Source: Diospyros lotus (taxonomy: Eukaryota > Streptophyta > Magnoliopsida > Ericales > Ebenaceae). Taken from it: DNA of 64,000 nucleotides. The position numbers and the translations under genes were made by a program. Under the pieces are notes generated by a model, which saw only the letters and a program-made list of their open reading frames with translations, was not told the DNA's origin and did no database searches. The stretch spans positions 2,534,393-2,598,392 of the forward strand of contig NC_068352.1 in assembly GCF_014633365.1 (NCBI RefSeq), given 5' to 3'. This document shows positions 43,141-54,790 of the stretch, one piece after another (the stretch's first letter is position 1; every line of letters begins with the position of its first letter).

Positions 43141-46100
43141 ATCAAATACCAACATACCCCGCACCCCCCAACCATCCCATCCTCTCTTTTTTCTCTTGCA
43201 AACTCACCCACCCATCTCTCCCCCCTCCCTTTTTTCTCCCCCCCAATCCCATCTTCTCTTTTTTCTCGCAAGCTCGCCCACCCATTCCCTCACTCACCCT
43301 CTCTCTCTCATAGAGACCCACCCACACACACATACACATACGCATACATATATATACACACATATGAGCATACTTATATATATACACAAGTATATACACA
43401 CAGATACGCATATATACATAGAGACAAAATAAATTAGAACTAGGAGAAAAAAGAAAACGGGAAAGAAAAAGAAAAAAAAAGAATAAAAATAAAATAAAAT
43501 ATAAAATATAGAAAAAAAGGGTTTCAACCTTAACATGAAGGAGAAGCAAGAGCAAGAAGATGATGGGAAGTAAAAAAATAAAATAAAGAAAGAAAATAAA
43601 AAATAAAAATATGAATAAAAAATAAGAAAAAAATAAGAAAAAATGACATTGTTGATGGGCAAGTGACGCAAGAGAGACAATCAAAGAGGCAATACGGGTG
43701 TGAGCATTTGTTGGATTTCTCTTCATTAATTGATGTAAAAATAATTATTTTTGAATTATTTAAACCTTTGGTTGGCATTGTTTTGAAATTGTTGATGGGT
43801 GAGTTTTGCAGGTTGGTCCATTTTCGTTGTTTTTTTTTTTTTTGTGAAAATTTTTTTAGATAAAATATTTAAAGTTAAAAACATTAATCGATATTTAAAG
43901 TTTAAAATAAAATTAAAAACATTACACTTATAATATTTTTAGATAAAATATTTAAAGTTAGAAACATTAATAGAAAGTAAAATAAAAAAAGAAGATAAAA
44001 TTACCTTAATCGATATTTAAGAATATAAATAGACACTTATAATTTGTGTTTATTTATATATGCATGTTAATAAGATAAAATTATAATTATAATTTGTGTC
44101 TATTGACCACTCTAAAATAAAGAGTATCATAGATTATGATTTTTTTTTTAATTTTTCTAAAAGAGTATCATTGTAAATATTATAATTTTAAAAGCATTTA
44201 ATACTTAATTTTTAAGTATTTTAAATATTAACAGTGTAAGTTTTGAAATATCATATAAGTTTTAAATAAAAAAAACTAACAATGTAAGTTTTAATGTATA
44301 AAAATTTGATATTTAGAATTTGACATGAATGATCTAAAAGAAATAAAAATATTTTTTTTAAATCATTGATAATCAAATATTGTTTTTAATATAAAATTTT
44401 ATTCAAAGTAGGAAGTTTAATTCAAAATTTAATATTTTTATTTTTAGGTGTTGAATCTTTAATATTTAAAGAAATATAAAATTAGTTAATCTATTCTTGA
44501 GTTACTCAAAAAGAATTTTTTTTATTAATTTTATTTTTTAATTTTTTTAAATTAAAATAATACAAAAATTAAATAATTCCTGATCACGCATGGTCGAAGA
44601 ACACAAGGTTTGGGAACACAAGGGTTCTCGACCACTCACGGTCAGGAATCCAAGGTTCTCCAATCTCGAACCAGGGTCCCCCTGTTGATGGCCGCGACCA
44701 TGGCAATTGGAGACGGTTGATGTGTATTATTTGATATTTAATTTTTAATTTAATTTATTTAAATTATAAGCATCGATATACTTTATTAAATAGATTTAGT
44801 ATTTTATTATTATTATAAAATTTTAATAAGTATATAATAATTTTAATTTTAATTTTTTATTCAATGTTTACAATTTTTTTTATTTGCTCTTATATTATAA
44901 TTTGTAATATTAGTGAGCATTATAAATCTTATATGTTTGAGTTTTGTAGAACGTTTAATGTAAATAAAATTATTATAATATAAAATATATAAATTATAAT
45001 TATATTTTAATCTTAATATTATTTATATCGTGTCGTTCGGATATACACTAATAAATATATATAAAATAAAATAGAGAACAACTTTGAATGTTTTCGAAGC
45101 AATGATTTATTTAATTAATACTAAAATTATGACTGCTACGGAAAATAAAGAACGTGGGTGGGACATGAAGAGAAATGCTCCTCCACAAGTGACGCCCAAT
45201 ATTATATTAATATACCCTCAATTGATTGACGTAAAATTGATTCCCGGCCCAATATACCCTTTATTTCGCTATCTGCTCTCTCTCTCCCTCGTACTGCTCT
45301 GTTTCCCTCTTTCGTTATCTCCAAGACCAGCTCTGTAAATTATTGATTTTGTAAAATTCAATTGCCTGATTTTCAATTCGAGCATATTTTTAGCATGAAA
45401 GTGATCTTGATTTACAAAAAGATAAGTTTTTTAATTTTATCAATAATTATTTTTAATATAGATTTATGATATATACGTGTATATTAGTCGTCGAAAGTTT
45501 AACTTTAGATTTATGAAGATTTGATCGTTGGATTTTATTGATTTTTTGATATGTTGGTCAATAAAAATAAAGGTGTCGGGTGGTTGTCTCTGATCGCTGA
45601 AAATCACTGGACATGGTGGCCGATGGCAACTGCCAGTGTGTTTTTCTTTTTTGGTTAAAAATTAAAAATTAGATTTACAAAAATTTAGCTGTTAAATTTG
45701 GCCCACTTTTGTGTATGTTAACCCCATTGACTTGATGTTTCTAATGGTAGAGTCTGATCAAAGGAATCTCTAACTAGCAATGGTCATTGGCGACTGCTGG
45801 CGACGATAATCTCTCTCTCAACCGTGTTAGATCTACAAAAATTTATATATTTCTCTTTCTTCTACTTTTGTTTTTCTGTTTGCTTTTGTTGTTTTTTTTA
45901 TGATGATGATGATTATGATTTGAGTTGTTGAGATGGAAATTAAATAACATGATTTATTTCTTTTTAATATATTGTGCGTGCATCCAGATATTGAGCAGTT
46001 TGGGGCCTTGTTTGCAAAGGAGAGGCGAATCGGGCCTATATGATAGGTTGGGTAACGAAATTCACCCGCTGGTGAAGGCAGTGCAGTGGGGAAAAGGGCT

Positions 46101-46148
46101 GAAGATGGAAAATAAATTTGAATGGTCGCAAATAACTCATCATAAGAG
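43141..46148. other. Gene-free AT-rich stretch with low-complexity blocks
   Basis: C/T-rich then CA/TA-rich low complexity at 43150-43430, A-rich at 43440-43640, and AT-rich DNA to 45340. The segment 45340-45490 is a diverged copy of the repeat at 35385-35520, followed to about 45840 by sequence with the texture of a DNA transposon (GATCGTTGGATTT, TGGCGACTGCTGGCGACG). At 45966-46145 a GC-normal open stretch begins after an acceptor-like GTGCATCCAG; I do not recognise it. Confidence 0.4.
45340..45490 (+). repeat. Second copy of the 35385-35520 repeat
   Basis: Shared pieces are TTTTGTAAAAT, GAGCATATTTTTAGCATG compared with GATCGTATTTTTACCGTA, GATAAGTTTTTT and ATTTATGATATATA. It is diverged, and the orientation is the same as the other copy. 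Confidence 0.5.
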
Positions 46149-46338
46149 CAGGGCGGATCCAGAAATTTATGTAGAGGGAGGCTAAAATTTTTTTTTGAGG
46201 TATAAAATTACATATCACAAATTTTGAGGTGGACTGAAATTTTTTTGACTGAATTAGTAGTAAAATTTATTATTTTTTATATTAAAAAAATATTTTTAAT
46301 TGTGAAGCCCAGCTCGCTCACGTATGCATCCGCCCCTG
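46149..46338. mobile_element. Small TIR element (MITE), 190 bp
   Basis: The left end is CAGGGCGGATCCAGAAATTT; the right end reverse-complemented is CAGGGGCGGATGCATACG. The interior is AT-rich and non-coding. The GGGGCGGATCC-type terminus is common in plant genomes. Flanking 8-mers do not match well, so the superfamily stays open. Confidence 0.55.
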
Positions 46339-46479
46339 AATTAAGGAGTCTGCTTTCCGACCTTTCATGTTTCCAGATTAGGTTTCAATTTCTCGTCTTC
46401 ATGCCTCAAAGTTTGCCCATTTGGGTTTTTGCCTGCCTTAAAATGAACATTCCTTCTTGTTTCCATTACTAAAGAAGAA

Positions 46480-46835
46480 CCAAAATTGGAGTGAATACTA
46501 CTTGTTTATTATTAAGCTAGTGTTGATGCAAAATTAGATTATCTTCTTAGAATCTGATTACTTTTGCGTTTTCGTCTTATCAAATAAATAATTCTGGATT
46601 ACAGTTAATTTGATACATATTTCATTTATTACCATTTTATATATTTGATTGTAGAGTTAAAAGTTGTCCCCTTTACTATCAAATTTCAAAATTTTTTCAC
46701 TACTTCTTCACATATGCAGTTGATATTATTTTATTTTACCAAAATATTTTTTCATTTATTTTTTAAATGATATTTTTTCCTTTTTTCTTGGTTTTTTAAA
46801 TGTCCCTTTTACTTACTGTTTATATCCAGCTTAAC
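46480..46835 (+). repeat. Dispersed repeat R1, copy 1
   Basis: About 355 bp matching 60360-60735 in the same orientation. Shared pieces include AGTGTTGATG, TTTGATTGTAGAGTT, GTTGATATTATTTTATTTT and TTACTTACWGTTTATWTC. The copies have drifted and carry small gaps. Non-coding. Confidence 0.7.
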
Positions 46836-46839
46836 CACT

Positions 46840-47215
46840 TACCGTCTGGGCTCCTTTCGAGTTATTGGACCCATTAGCAGTCTTTAAAATAATTTGAGTT
46901 TATCTTAGACCCAACTCAAACCTTTTAATTCTAATCATGTCTAACATAAAATCAACCCCTCTTTGTAGGTATTTTGGGCCAATTGAAGCCCACCAGGCTC
47001 ATTATAAAATACTTGGACCTATTTTGGAGCCCAGTTCATCTTAATTATTTTTGGGCCTTTTAAGTCCACTAGCCTTATTTTAAACCTTAAGCCTATTTGG
47101 AAAAAAAAAAATCCTTTTGGGCCTATGAAGCCCAATTTTCATCCTTTAAAACTAAAATTTCCCTAAAACTCCCTTAGCCCTATTTACTATTTTTTTCTAT
47201 GCCTTAACTAATTAA
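46840..47215 (+). repeat. Dispersed repeat R2, copy 1
   Basis: About 375 bp rich in GGGCC and TTGGGC words (for example GGGCCTATGAAGCCCAATTT). A reverse-complement copy lies at 58170-58560 and a partial direct copy at 48087-48190. It directly follows R1. Non-coding. Confidence 0.7.
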
Positions 47216-48060
47216 AGGACATTTTTTCTTACGAATCATGTTACATGTACATCACTTTTGTATATTTTGAGCTACATAAAGAGATATTATGACCAAAATA
47301 CCTCTCGTCTCACATGCGCCTCACGCGTCTCTATGTGCCTCATGAGGAATTTTTTTGTCATTGGTACATCTTTATGTAACTCAAAATGTACACAAAATTA
47401 TACCAATAATATTTTTCTTTTTCCTACATGCAACCCAATAAGCCACTCACAATTAGGACACAATTAATCCCACTTTTGTTCCTCGGTGGGTGTTAGACGT
47501 ACTGTATGAGGTTTAACTTACTATAACCCCTTGGTGTATTGAGTATGAAAGTATTTTTCTCTCAAAAATATATAGTGGCCAAGAGATAACCAACGGGATT
47601 TGAAAAACACTTAAATTACATGTTTAGCTGTTTGGTAAGATTGTTAATTGAACTTGTTCTACATGGTATCACTGAATTATCTTTTAGTTCATTTTGTTAA
47701 TTGAACTTGTTCTACTTGGTGCATTTGAATTTGACGCAGGTGGAGCTATTTTGGTGCTATAGCTGCATCATAAATGATTTTCATAATAAATTTGCGTTTA
47801 TCTCTGTTTCTAGAAAAGAGAGTTATTTAATGATTTGGCTCCGTTGCTATGGTGGTCATTTGGTACTCTTTGCAGAAATTCTCAAATAATTTTCTCATTT
47901 CTGTTTATGTTTCTATAAAAATAAAATATTATTATGATAATATTATTACAATAATAGTGATATAGCACAGATAATTCGAAGGTATTAAGTATTTATTTAT
48001 AAATCTATCACTCATCTATAAATTTAAAAGGGGTAGCTATTAAATAAATGAGTCATTGAC
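47100..48060 (+). repeat. Segmental duplication, unit A
   Basis: Unit A matches unit B (48087-48276 continued at 53117-53530) at both ends: CCCAATTTTCATCCTTTAAA, CACAATTAATCCC, GGGTGTTAGACGTACTGTA, AGAAATTCTCAAATAATTTT and ATAAAATATTATTATGATAA. Relative to unit B it has an extra block of about 190 bp at 47228-47418 with inverted ends (ACATCACTTTTGTATATTTTGAG and its complement near 47390-47410), so it probably carries a small MITE. Unit A preserves the empty target site of the Copia insertion. Confidence 0.75.
47228..47420. mobile_element. MITE-like insertion in unit A
   Basis: It is absent from the duplicate (between ACATTTTTT and CCTACATRCAACCC). Its ends are complementary: TTTGTATATTTTGAGCTACA at 47258 and TGTAACTCAAAATGTACACA near 47375. 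Non-coding, about 190 bp. Confidence 0.5.
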
Positions 48061-48086
48061 AAAAAAAATGGAGTAACCACCGTGTT

Positions 48087-48276
48087 CTTTTGGGCATATC
48101 AAGCCCAATTTTCATCCTTTAAAACTAAAATTTCTGTAAAACTCTCTTAGCCCTATTTACTATTTTTTCTATGCGTTAACTAATTAAAGGACATTTTTTC
48201 CTACATACAACCCAATAAGTCACTCACAATTAGGACACAATTAATCCCTATTTTTGTTCCTGAATGGGTGTTAGAC
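48087..48276 (+). repeat. Segmental duplication, unit B, left part
   Basis: Matches 47103-47227 and 47420-47500 of unit A, up to GGGTGTTAGAC where the Copia element begins. TSD copy TAGAC is at 48272-48276. Confidence 0.75.
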
Positions 48277-48485
48277 TCTTGAAATGAAAGCAGAGAAAAG
48301 GTAATTTGATAAATGCTTCCTTGACCTACTGTGGGGCCTCAGCTGCTCTTTAAATATGCCTAAAAACTAATACAATACAATATGCTAAAACGTCACCGCT
48401 CAATTCACTACATAAAGAAATTCTAATACAGCAACTAAAAATACAGCAACAACTAAAGAATACAAAACAGAATGAAAGTCTAATA
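48277..48485 (-). repeat. Copia 3' LTR
   Basis: 209 bp on the plus-strand left side, TCTTGAAATG...GTCTAATA. It contains 15 bp more than the other LTR near 48440 (an extra AATACAGCAACTAAA-type repeat). Confidence 0.9.
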
Positions 48486-48497
48486 CGCCCCCTTAAG
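48486..48497 (-). other. Copia polypurine tract
   Basis: On the minus strand CTTAAGGGGGCG directly precedes the 3' LTR. Confidence 0.8.
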
Positions 48498-49872
48498 ATG
48501 GACTGTGGATATTCATAACAGCCATCTTGGACAGTAAATGGGACAATTGAGGTGCGGGCAATGGCTTGGTGAATAGATCTGCTAATTGATGAGCAGAACG
48601 TATGGGCAGCAATTTGAAGACACCGGCAGCCAGCTTATCCCGAACAAAATGGCAGTCCAACTCGATGTGTTTTGTCCGCTCATGGAAGACCGGGTTCGAA
48701 GTAATGTGAACGGCAGCCTGGTTATCACAAAATAAAAGAGCAAGAGTGAGAGAAGAAACCTGAAAATCAGCAAGAAAGATACAAAAACCTGTAACTGAGC
48801 GCCGAGTATCTAAGCAAGAACCCCAATCGGCATTAGAGAACGCCCTGATTTGCAAAGAAGATGAAGTAGAAAAGAACAAACCTTGTCCAGGGGAAGATTT
48901 TATATACCTCAACAAATGATGGACAGCATCAAGATGTGGCTTACGAGGCTGTGAGACATATTGGCTTAGCTTGTGAACAGTGTAAGTAATGTCAGGGCGT
49001 GAGATAGTAAGGTAAAGTAGGCGACCTAGAAGTCGTCTGTACGCTGAAGCATCTTCTTGTAAATCACCATCAGCAGCAGTAAGTTTAACATTTGGAATCA
49101 TTGGAACCAAAGCAGGTTTGCTAGACAAAAAACCTGTATCCTCAAGGATCTGGAGGGCATAATGACGCTGAGACAAGTAAAGACCTCTAGAAGACCGAGC
49201 AATTTCAAGACCAATGAAATATTTCAGACGCCCAAGGTCTTTGAGTTTAAATTGACTATTAAGAAAATCCTTAAGGGAGGCAATAGCTTCAGAATCAGAC
49301 CCAGTAAGGATAATATCGTCAACATAAACCAGCAATGCAACAAAAGAAGAACCAGTACCCATTGTAAAAAGGGAATAATTAGACTTAGATTGGAGAAAAC
49401 CATACTGGATAAGAGCATTAGAAAATTTGGCAAACCATTGCCTAGAAGCTTGCTTTAACCCATAAATGGACTTATGAAGCTTACACGCTAGTCTTGCCCC
49501 TGGAGGAGCAGCAGTTACCTTAGGCTGATACCCAAGTGGAAGATCCATATAAACTTCTTCAAAAAGATCCCCATGAAGAAAAGCATTATTGACATCAAGC
49601 TGAATAAGGGGCCAACTGTGGACAGCAGCTAGAGCTAAGAGAACCTTGACAGTAACCAACTTAGCAACTGGGGAAAAAGTATCAAAAAAATCTAACCCCT
49701 CTTGTTGAGTATATCCCTTTGCTACCAAATGAGCCTTATACCGTTCTATGGAACCATCAGATTTATACTTGATCTTATACACCCACTTACACCCAATGGT
49801 ATGTTTGTCTTGAGGTAAAGGAATAACAGACCAAGTATGAGTAGAATGCATAGCATCCAATTCTGCATTCAT
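48493..49872 (-). pseudogene. Copia reverse transcriptase and deleted RNase H
   Basis: A frame of 459 codons. Reverse transcriptase: [31 protein letters not shown] (first catalytic Asp region, about residue 93) and [11 protein letters not shown] (about 183-192). RNase H begins with FSNADWGSC (Asn where Asp is usual) near 345, then jumps from GFCIFLAD directly to FQVSS. About 45-50 residues that normally lie between, including the SAEAEY-type catalytic motif, are missing. CDNQAAVHI and the tail with LADLFTKPL are present. It is separated from the upstream frame by a one-base frameshift near 49893. Confidence 0.9.
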
Positions 49873-52631
49873 GGCATCCCGCCAATGAGCATGGGCACTG
49901 CCTGATGATAAAATTGAGGCTCAAAATTGGAGGAGATATTGAGAATATACTGTCGATGAGAAGAAGACAATGCAGAATAAGAAATAAAATTGTCTAAGGG
50001 ATAGGAAGAAGGAGTAGGAGGTGTAGGAATTTGAGTGAGCAAATGACAATGGTAATTCTGAAGATAGGAAGGAGGCCGAGTGACCCTGGTAGATTTGCGA
50101 ACAGCAGGTTCAAAAGAAATAGAATCAGGTATAGAAGAACCAGAAACCAAGGAAGGAGGAGAAAGAACATCATGTCCAGGCTGGGGTAAAACCAAATCTG
50201 GGAAGGGGTCCACAATGATAGGAGAAGGATCAAGAGAGTGGAAAGGAAAAACCTGTTCATGGAAGACAACATCCCTAGAGAAAAAAAATTTCTTAGAGGC
50301 AATGTCATAAAGTTTGTAACCTTTAACCCCAGGAGGATAGCCCAAGAATATACAAGCAGTAGCCCTTGGTGTAAATTTGGATCTATGAGAAGGTAGAGTG
50401 GAGGCAAAACAAGGACAACCAAACACTCTAAAATAGGAGTAATCGACATGTGACTGATATAGAAGCTGATAAGGAGATTGATATCCCAATAAAGAGGCTG
50501 GTGTCCTATTTATCAAGAAAGCAGTAGTGAGGATGCATTCTCCCCAAAACTGAATAGGAACTTTAGAATGGAAAAGTAATGCCCTAGCAAAACTAAGAAG
50601 GTGTTGATGCTTACGTTCTACCACTGAATTCTGTTCAGGTCGTTCAACAAAAGAAAATTGATGCACCACCCCCCTTTCATTGAAGAAATCATGAAAACTT
50701 AACTCTGGGGCAGTATCTGATCTAAACTTCTTTACCTTCTTATTAAATTGAGTTTCAACCATAGAAAAGAATCTTGGAATAATATTCTTAGCTTCTGATT
50801 TATGTCTCATCAAGAATACCCAAGTGAAGCGTGTGCAATCATCAACAATAGTAAGGAAATACTTGTAACCAGCATGAGTGGGCACATGATAAGGTCCCCA
50901 TGTATCACAATGAATTAGATCAAAAGCATGCTGAGAAAGATTATTATTAGAGACAAAAGATAGTCTTCTTTGTTTAGCCAAGGGACACATAGAACAAGGC
51001 ACATTTTCAGCATCTTTATATTTCAACAAACTCTTCAGTTTATCTAGTTTTTGAAAAGAAACATGGCCAAGCCGACTATGCCAAGTATGTTTACTTACAA
51101 TATGAGCCACAATGGCATGAGAAGTAGAAGAACAATTCAAAAAAGTTGCATCAAGCACATATAATCCCCCATGTAGGCTAGCCCTGCCAATCATCTTCGA
51201 AAGGTGGACATCCTGAATGTCACATGAATTAGAGAAGAAATGAAGACGCACATTAGCCATTTTGACCAATGCACTTACAGATATCAAGTTAAACTTAAAC
51301 TGGGGCACATACATAACGTTTTCCAATATTATATGATCACTTAATCGCACAGTACCTATATAAGGGACTGATAATCGAGATTGATCCGGAAGGGTAACAA
51401 ATATATCCTTGATAGGTCTCATTTCATGAAAACATGATCTATTAAAACAGACATGACTGGTGGCCCCTGAATCTATAATCCAATATTGTGACTGGCCAAT
51501 TAAAGGATTAAGAGAAAGACTGAGACAAATACCGGATGCTTGATTTTGATGAACATCAGATTCAGCTCTATCTTTAGATGCACCAATGTGGTCATTCAAC
51601 ATACCCAAGAGCTGCTGGTACTGAACAGAACTCAAAGATTGCACAAAATCTCCCACGCCTGGAGTACTTGTAGTATTCTCAGAGACCTGACTTACAATGT
51701 TATGACTGGATTGATTAGTAGACTTCAAGAAATATTGTCCATTAGGATTCTTTGATTTCACTTTATACCCCGGGGGATACCCATGTAGTTTATAGCATTT
51801 CTCAACTGTGTGTCCGTGTAACCCACAATGTGTGCACAATGGCTTATCCTTTTTCTGGAACCTACCTTGACTAGCATTATTGTAGTCATGTTTAACATGA
51901 AACAAAATTGGATCTCCCATATTTTTCATTACAATCCGTTGTTTCTCCTCTTGTGAGATTAATGCAAACACCTTATTTATAGGGGGAAGGGGGTCCATCA
52001 ATAACAATTGACCTCTTACTTGAGATAAGGAATCATGTAAGCCCATAAGAAAAGACATAACATATTCAACTTGATGAAAATCAGTAAGAGCCCTAGCACC
52101 ACCACAAGTACAGGTATTGCAAGTACAGACAGGTCTATAGTTTTCCAATTCATCCCATACAGACTTTAATTTGGTGAAGTAGGCACTTACTGATAGCGAA
52201 CCTTGAGTAAGGTTCATTAACTCACGCCTCAATTGAAAGATTCGCGGCCCATTACCTTGCTGAAATCTCTCCTTTAAGTCATTCCAAACATCTTGGGCCG
52301 ATTCAAAGTAAATGATGCTAGCCGAGATTTCCTTAGAAACAGCATTAAGAATCCAAGAGATAACCATATTGTTATTTCTAATCCAAGCACTTAGAAGAGA
52401 GACATCACCTGATGGACGCTGAATCGCGCCATCTATAAACCCTAACTTGTTCTTCACAGATAAGGCAATCATCATCGATCGACTCCAAGAGGCGTAATTA
52501 TCGCCCGTCAAAGGCTGAGAAACCAAAGAGAGACCAGAACTATCTGAATGATGTAAAAAAAATGGACTCGAACCATCATCGATGGCGGATTTAATCCTCG
52601 ATGAAGTTGAAGAGAAATTTTCTGTCGCCAT
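49869..52631 (-). pseudogene. Copia gag, protease and integrase
   Basis: A frame of 941 codons from 52694; the Met at 52631 (MATENFSS) is the more likely start because the upstream part is leader-like. Positions counted from 52694: gag (LTGDNYASWSRSM..., about 60-250), CCHC zinc knuckle CTHCGLHGHTVEKC (287-300), aspartic protease WIIDSGATSH (405-414), zinc-binding HTWHSRLGH...CSMC (536-570), and integrase core with Asp in HCDTWGP (597), Asp in FRSDTAPEL (660) and Glu in VVERKH (692). The frame ends at FYHQAV then PMLIGGMP, whereas another frame continues as HAHWRDAM into the reverse transcriptase, so a single-base deletion near 49893 broke gag-pol. Confidence 0.9.
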
Positions 52632-52910
52632 AGATCGAAAATTTGTAAGCAACAAATTGAAACGCGAAACAGGAAGAGATCGAATAATGAACAATCACAC
52701 AAAGAAAAATCGCAAGATTAATTGTGACTAGAAACAACAAATCGATCACGGTTTGTCGAACGAAGAGAATCGCCAATGAATGAAAGAAATCAGCAAATCT
52801 CTGAACAAGAAGAGATTTGCACCATCACTGAGGAAGAAACACACACGGCGACAAGATCAATGGATAACACCAATAGAAGCAGACGTAGAAGCGATAAGAA
52901 ACCCTAGGGT

Positions 52911-52922
52911 GCTCTGATACCA
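52911..52922 (-). other. Copia primer-binding site
   Basis: TGGTATCAGAGC on the minus strand, matching initiator tRNA-Met, with no gap from the 5' LTR. This fixes the LTR end at ...CATTTCAAGA. Confidence 0.9.
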
Positions 52923-53116
52923 TCTTGAAATGAAAGCAGAGAAAAGGTAATTTGATAAATGCTTCCTTGACCTACTGTGGGGCCTCAGCTACTCTTTAAA
53001 TATGCCTAAAAACTAATACAATACAATATGCTAAAACGTCACCATTCAGTTCACTACATAAAGAAATTCTAATACAGCAACAACTAAAGAATACAAAACA
53101 GAATGAAAGTCTAATA
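52923..53116 (-). repeat. Copia 5' LTR
   Basis: 194 bp; on the sense strand TATTAGACTT...TTTCAAGA. Transitions relative to the 3' LTR lie in CAGCTACTC and in ACCATTCAGTTCAC. Confidence 0.9.
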
Positions 53117-53530
53117 TAGACGTACTGTACAAGGTTTAACTTGCTATAACCCCTTGGTGGTCATTTGTCACTGTAACTGTATTATTGCGAGTATACTAAC
53201 GCTCTTCGCAGAAATTCTCAAATAATTTTTTTACCTCTGTTTATGTTTCTATTTTCACTGGCTCATATCCTTCTGCTTGTTGGAGCACTTCGATTAATTT
53301 TTTACGGATTTAGGATAAAGAATAAAGCATAATCAAACCATCAAACATATAAATGAATACAAAAGATTTATGTAGAAACTCAAATTGAGAAAAATCATGA
53401 ATAGAAAAAATAAAATATTATTATGATAATATTGTTACAATAATAGTGATATAGGTGCAATAATTTAAATGTATTTGATATTTATTTATAGATTTATTCC
53501 TCATCTATAGACTTATACGTTGTGTATAGA
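53117..53530 (+). repeat. Segmental duplication, unit B, right part
   Basis: It continues unit B after the Copia: TAGACGTACTGTAC, TATAACCCCTTGGTG, GCAGAAATTCTCAAATAATT and AAAATATTATTATGATAATA match unit A at 47497-48000. It carries its own extra pieces (53240-53400). Confidence 0.7.
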
Positions 53531-53934
53531 TGTATACAAAAAAGAATATATATATATATATTATAACAAAACAGCCGTCAAAATTTTTTCCATCCATTTC
53601 CAGTTACTATTTTGATATTTAATTATGTTTTTTTAATTTTTTTTGCTTACCCGAAATAGAATTTATATAAGTCATTAATTAAGTCTAGATTTGTGAAAAA
53701 AGTGTAGTTCTTGGAACATGTAAATGGTTTTTTTCATGGTTAAATAGTGTTTGGAGAATGTGTAAGCATGCTAGTATATGAAGAGTCAAGATCTAATTCA
53801 TATTATTAATTTTTAAATATTAACATAAAATTTTAATTGAAATAAATTACAAAAAAATGAAATTTTTTTAAATCGAGAGAAATTTTGAGATATCAAGTAA
53901 TACCGTCGAATATTGACTGCCAAGTAAATTTTTT

Positions 53935-54790
53935 ATTTTATTTTTATTTTATATATAGTTTAATTAATTTAAATTTATTTTTTTATAAATTTAAATATTA
54001 TAATTTTATATATAACTTAAATATTATATTTTTATTTTTTAACTTTATTTTTTTTGTTACTTTCTTAAAAATGTGACCTATCTTAAATGTGATAATTGAT
54101 TTCTAGGAAGAATATGTAAAGTCACGGATAATCAATTTTAAAATTTTGATTATTATTATTTATATAATTAATTGATTAATTAAATTATTTTTATTTTATA
54201 TATAGTTTAATTATTTTAAATTTATTTTTTTATAATTTTAAATGTTATAATTTTATATATAACTTAAATGTTATAATTTTATTTTTCAACTTTATTTTTT
54301 TTGTTGCTTTCTTAAAAGTTTGATATATCTTAAATATGATAATTGATTGTCAAGAAAAATATGTAAAATCATGTATGGATAATCAATTTTAAAAATTTGA
54401 TTATTATTATTATTTATATAATTAATTTATTATTTAAATTATCTTTATTTTATATATAGTTTAATTAATTTAAATTTATTTTCTTATAATTTTAAATATT
54501 ATAATTTTATATATAACTTAAATGTTATAATTTTATTTTTTTAACTTTTTTCTTTTTTTTTACTTCCTTAAAAATTTGACATGTTTTAAATGTGGTAATT
54601 AATTGTTAGAAGAAATATGTAAAGTCATATATGGATAATCAATTTTTGAAAATTTAATTATTATTATTTATATAATTAATTGATTATTTAAATTATTTTT
54701 ATTTTACATACAATTTAATTAATTTAAATTTATTTTTTATAATTTTAAATGTCATAATTTTATTTTTCAACTTAATTGATTATTGTCGTT
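53935..54790. repeat. AT-rich tandem array, about 250 bp x 3.4
   Basis: The block ATTTTTATTTTATATATAGT...TAATCAATTTT recurs at about 53943, 54189, 54445 and 54700, with TTAACTTTATTTTTTTTGTT and GATAATTGATTG in each copy. The copies are diverged. It could be a small satellite or part of a transposon. No genes. Confidence 0.75.

Larger units (their letters stand above)
48277..53116 (-). mobile_element. Copia LTR retrotransposon, 4.84 kb, full structure
   Basis: Minus-strand element with LTRs 52923-53116 (5') and 48277-48485 (3'), primer site, gag-pol and polypurine tract, flanked by a perfect 5-bp TSD TAGAC (48272-48276 and 53117-53121). The empty site survives in the duplicate at 47461-47520. 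LTRs differ by four transitions and one 15-bp indel. The order gag, protease, integrase, reverse transcriptase, RNase H places it in Ty1/Copia; short LTRs and the gag style suggest an Ale-like lineage, which is a guess. It cannot move by itself: a frameshift separates integrase from reverse transcriptase, and RNase H is partly deleted. On its sense strand the LTR ends read TA...GA, not TG...CA. Confidence 0.95.

Noticed and set aside
43136..43778. Overlapping 80-190-codon frames in CT/CA and A-rich low-complexity DNA
   Set aside because: Composition is extreme (Phe/Tyr/Ile runs or His/Thr repeats) and frames overlap on both strands.
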